From Alphaproteobacteria bacterium (lineage in GTDB: Bacteria; Pseudomonadota; Alphaproteobacteria; DSM-16000; Inquilinaceae), in the NCBI GenBank assembly GCA_028281985.1, contig JANQIU010000299.1, forward strand, positions 1-34,059: 34,059 nucleotides of DNA, read 5' to 3'. The translations under genes and the position numbers were made by a program. Positions within the stretch are counted from its first letter, which is position 1, and the number at the start of each line of letters is the position of its first letter. Positions 33,067-34,059 of the stretch are shown one piece after another. Under the pieces are notes generated by a model. That model searched no databases and was not told where the DNA came from. It saw only the letters and a program-made list of their open reading frames with translations.

Positions 33067-34059
33067 TCAGGCCGCCATTGCAAGTGCATGGATCGCTGCG
33101 GCGCATCGGTCCGCGCCGCCACCGTCCACCGACTCGTACCCGGCCCGAGCTAGGCTCGCTAGCGCCGCCGGGTCATGCACCAACGCCAGCAGGGCACCGG
33201 CTGGCTCACCCCCCAAATCGGCAACCAGCCCGGACCGGGCCATGGCGTCAACGTACGGCCCCATGTGCGCCCACCGGACACAGGCGACCGGCCGGCCGAG
33301 GCACATGGCTTCATAGCTGGTCTCCCCTCCAAGCGTGACAATCAGGTCGTGGGAAGCCGTCAGTCGCGCCATGTCCGCGTCCACGGCTGCCAGTGCGAAT
33401 TCAGGGGAGGATGTGTCAGCCAGCGCAGCCCGCCGAGCCTCGCCGAATGCGGGTCCGGCAACCAGGGTGAAGCGGGGCGTCGGCTTGGGTGCCTGCGGGA
33501 ACGCACGAGTCAGGCCCTCGACGAGAGCCTCGGTGCAGTGCCCAGGATCCGCCCCACCCAGCGTGATCAACACGCGGCGCAACGCCCGTGCGCGGTCGGG
33601 CCGCCATGGTTCTGCCGGTCGCGCCGCGACGATCGTTGGCCGGACCGCATGGAAGGTCGCGCCGGCCAGGATGGTGGACGCAGCCGGCCGATGCATCCGC
33701 GGCACGGCATCGGTGTCGATGAACAGATCGGCCGGATAGCGGTCGGCGCCGGAATCGGTCAGATGGACAATTCGCGCAAAGCCCATGCCCCGCGCCGTGT
33801 CGGCATCGGCCGGTGTCAGGTCCAAAAGGTCGGTGACCAACACCGGCCTTCCGGGTCCACCGCATGACAGGCGCCGGTAGGCCGACCGAGCCCCTGCCCT
33901 GTCGGACGCCCGGGTGATCGGCGCGCCACCGGCTTCGGCCTCCAGGTCCGGATAAGCTCCCGGCGCCTCGACCAGCAAATGCGCGAGTGCGCCAAGCCTG
34001 GACAGCGCAGCGGTAACCGATGCCGATCGCGCGAGGTGGCCCAGGCCGATCGCCGGACC
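33067..34059 (-). CDS. PseG/SpsG-like sugar-nucleotide hydrolase or glycosyltransferase-like protein (5' end outside window)
   Basis: 330 residues are visible; the frame stays open to the right edge, so the true start lies outside. The first visible residues read GLGHLARSASVTAALSRLGA, the N-terminal GxGHxxR motif of PseG (UDP-2,4-diacetamido-2,4,6-trideoxy-altrose hydrolase) and SpsG. Further motifs are VLITLGGADPGHCTEALVEG, IVTLGGETSYEAMCLGRP and a middle segment FIDTDAVPRM. PseG acts in pseudaminic acid synthesis for flagellin or surface glycans. Without neighbours on the right I cannot separate PseG from the related SpsG or EpsQ-like glycosyltransferases. Convergent with the TPR gene, stop at 33067. 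Confidence 0.8.
   Translation of the reverse strand, partial: GPAIGLGHLARSASVTAALSRLGALAHLLVEAPGAYPDLEAEAGGAPITRASDRAGARSAYRRLSCGGPGRPVLVTDLLDLTPADADTARGMGFARIVHLTDSGADRYPADLFIDTDAVPRMHRPAASTILAGATFHAVRPTIVAARPAEPWRPDRARALRRVLITLGGADPGHCTEALVEGLTRAFPQAPKPTPRFTLVAGPAFGEARRAALADTSSPEFALAAVDADMARLTASHDLIVTLGGETSYEAMCLGRPVACVRWAHMGPYVDAMARSGLVADLGGEPAGALLALVHDPAALASLARAGYESVDGGGADRCAAAIHALAMAA

Overview
This window is chromosomal DNA from a high-GC alphaproteobacterium, probably Rhodospirillales-like. The assignment is inferred from three things: the paired blocks dapF-mtaB-ftsY-amn-yciB and ffh-rpsP-rimM-trmD-rplS, a C-terminally extended S16, and strong G/C third-position bias. That bias also creates long antisense open frames over real genes. 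I see no phage, insertion sequence, integrase, CRISPR array, tRNA or rRNA. I found no clearly new multi-gene system. The less ordinary parts are a dense nucleoside uptake and salvage operon, a two-module pentapeptide repeat protein, a hairpin leader before ffh, a double CAP-domain protein, and a surface-glycan edge at the right end.

Layout, left to right. 1-3171 (minus): a secreted uncharacterised protein followed by glgE, the maltosyltransferase that builds alpha-1,4-glucan from maltose 1-phosphate. 3308-13891 (plus): a promoter and then a ten-gene run comprising a BMP-family nucleoside-binding lipoprotein or periplasmic protein, a double ABC ATPase, two permeases, cytidine deaminase, purine nucleoside phosphorylase, deoxyribose-phosphate aldolase, thymidine phosphorylase, and two tandem EamA/DMT transporters. 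Together these would import nucleosides, deaminate cytidine, release bases by phosphorolysis, and channel deoxyribose phosphate to acetaldehyde and glyceraldehyde 3-phosphate.

13957-16750: a strong hairpin and small accessory genes, namely a DUF2934 protein with a lysine/alanine tail, a PAS_5-type protein, a small membrane protein, a doubtful short gene, and a Nudix hydrolase. 16772-23466 (minus): yciB, amn, ftsY, mtaB, dapF and a pentapeptide repeat gene. 23467-23877 is an AT-richer divergent control region. 23878-27587 (plus): ffh, rpsP, rimM, trmD and rplS, linking the signal recognition particle with ribosome and tRNA maturation; ftsY, the SRP receptor, lies a few kilobases away on the other strand.

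27614-34059: a secreted double CAP-domain protein, two divergent TPR proteins with glycosyltransferase-like C-termini, and the 3' part of a PseG/SpsG-type sugar nucleotide hydrolase gene that runs off the right edge. The last three suggest the start of a flagellin or surface-glycan modification locus. All functions come from reading motifs and gene order by eye; no database search was possible.
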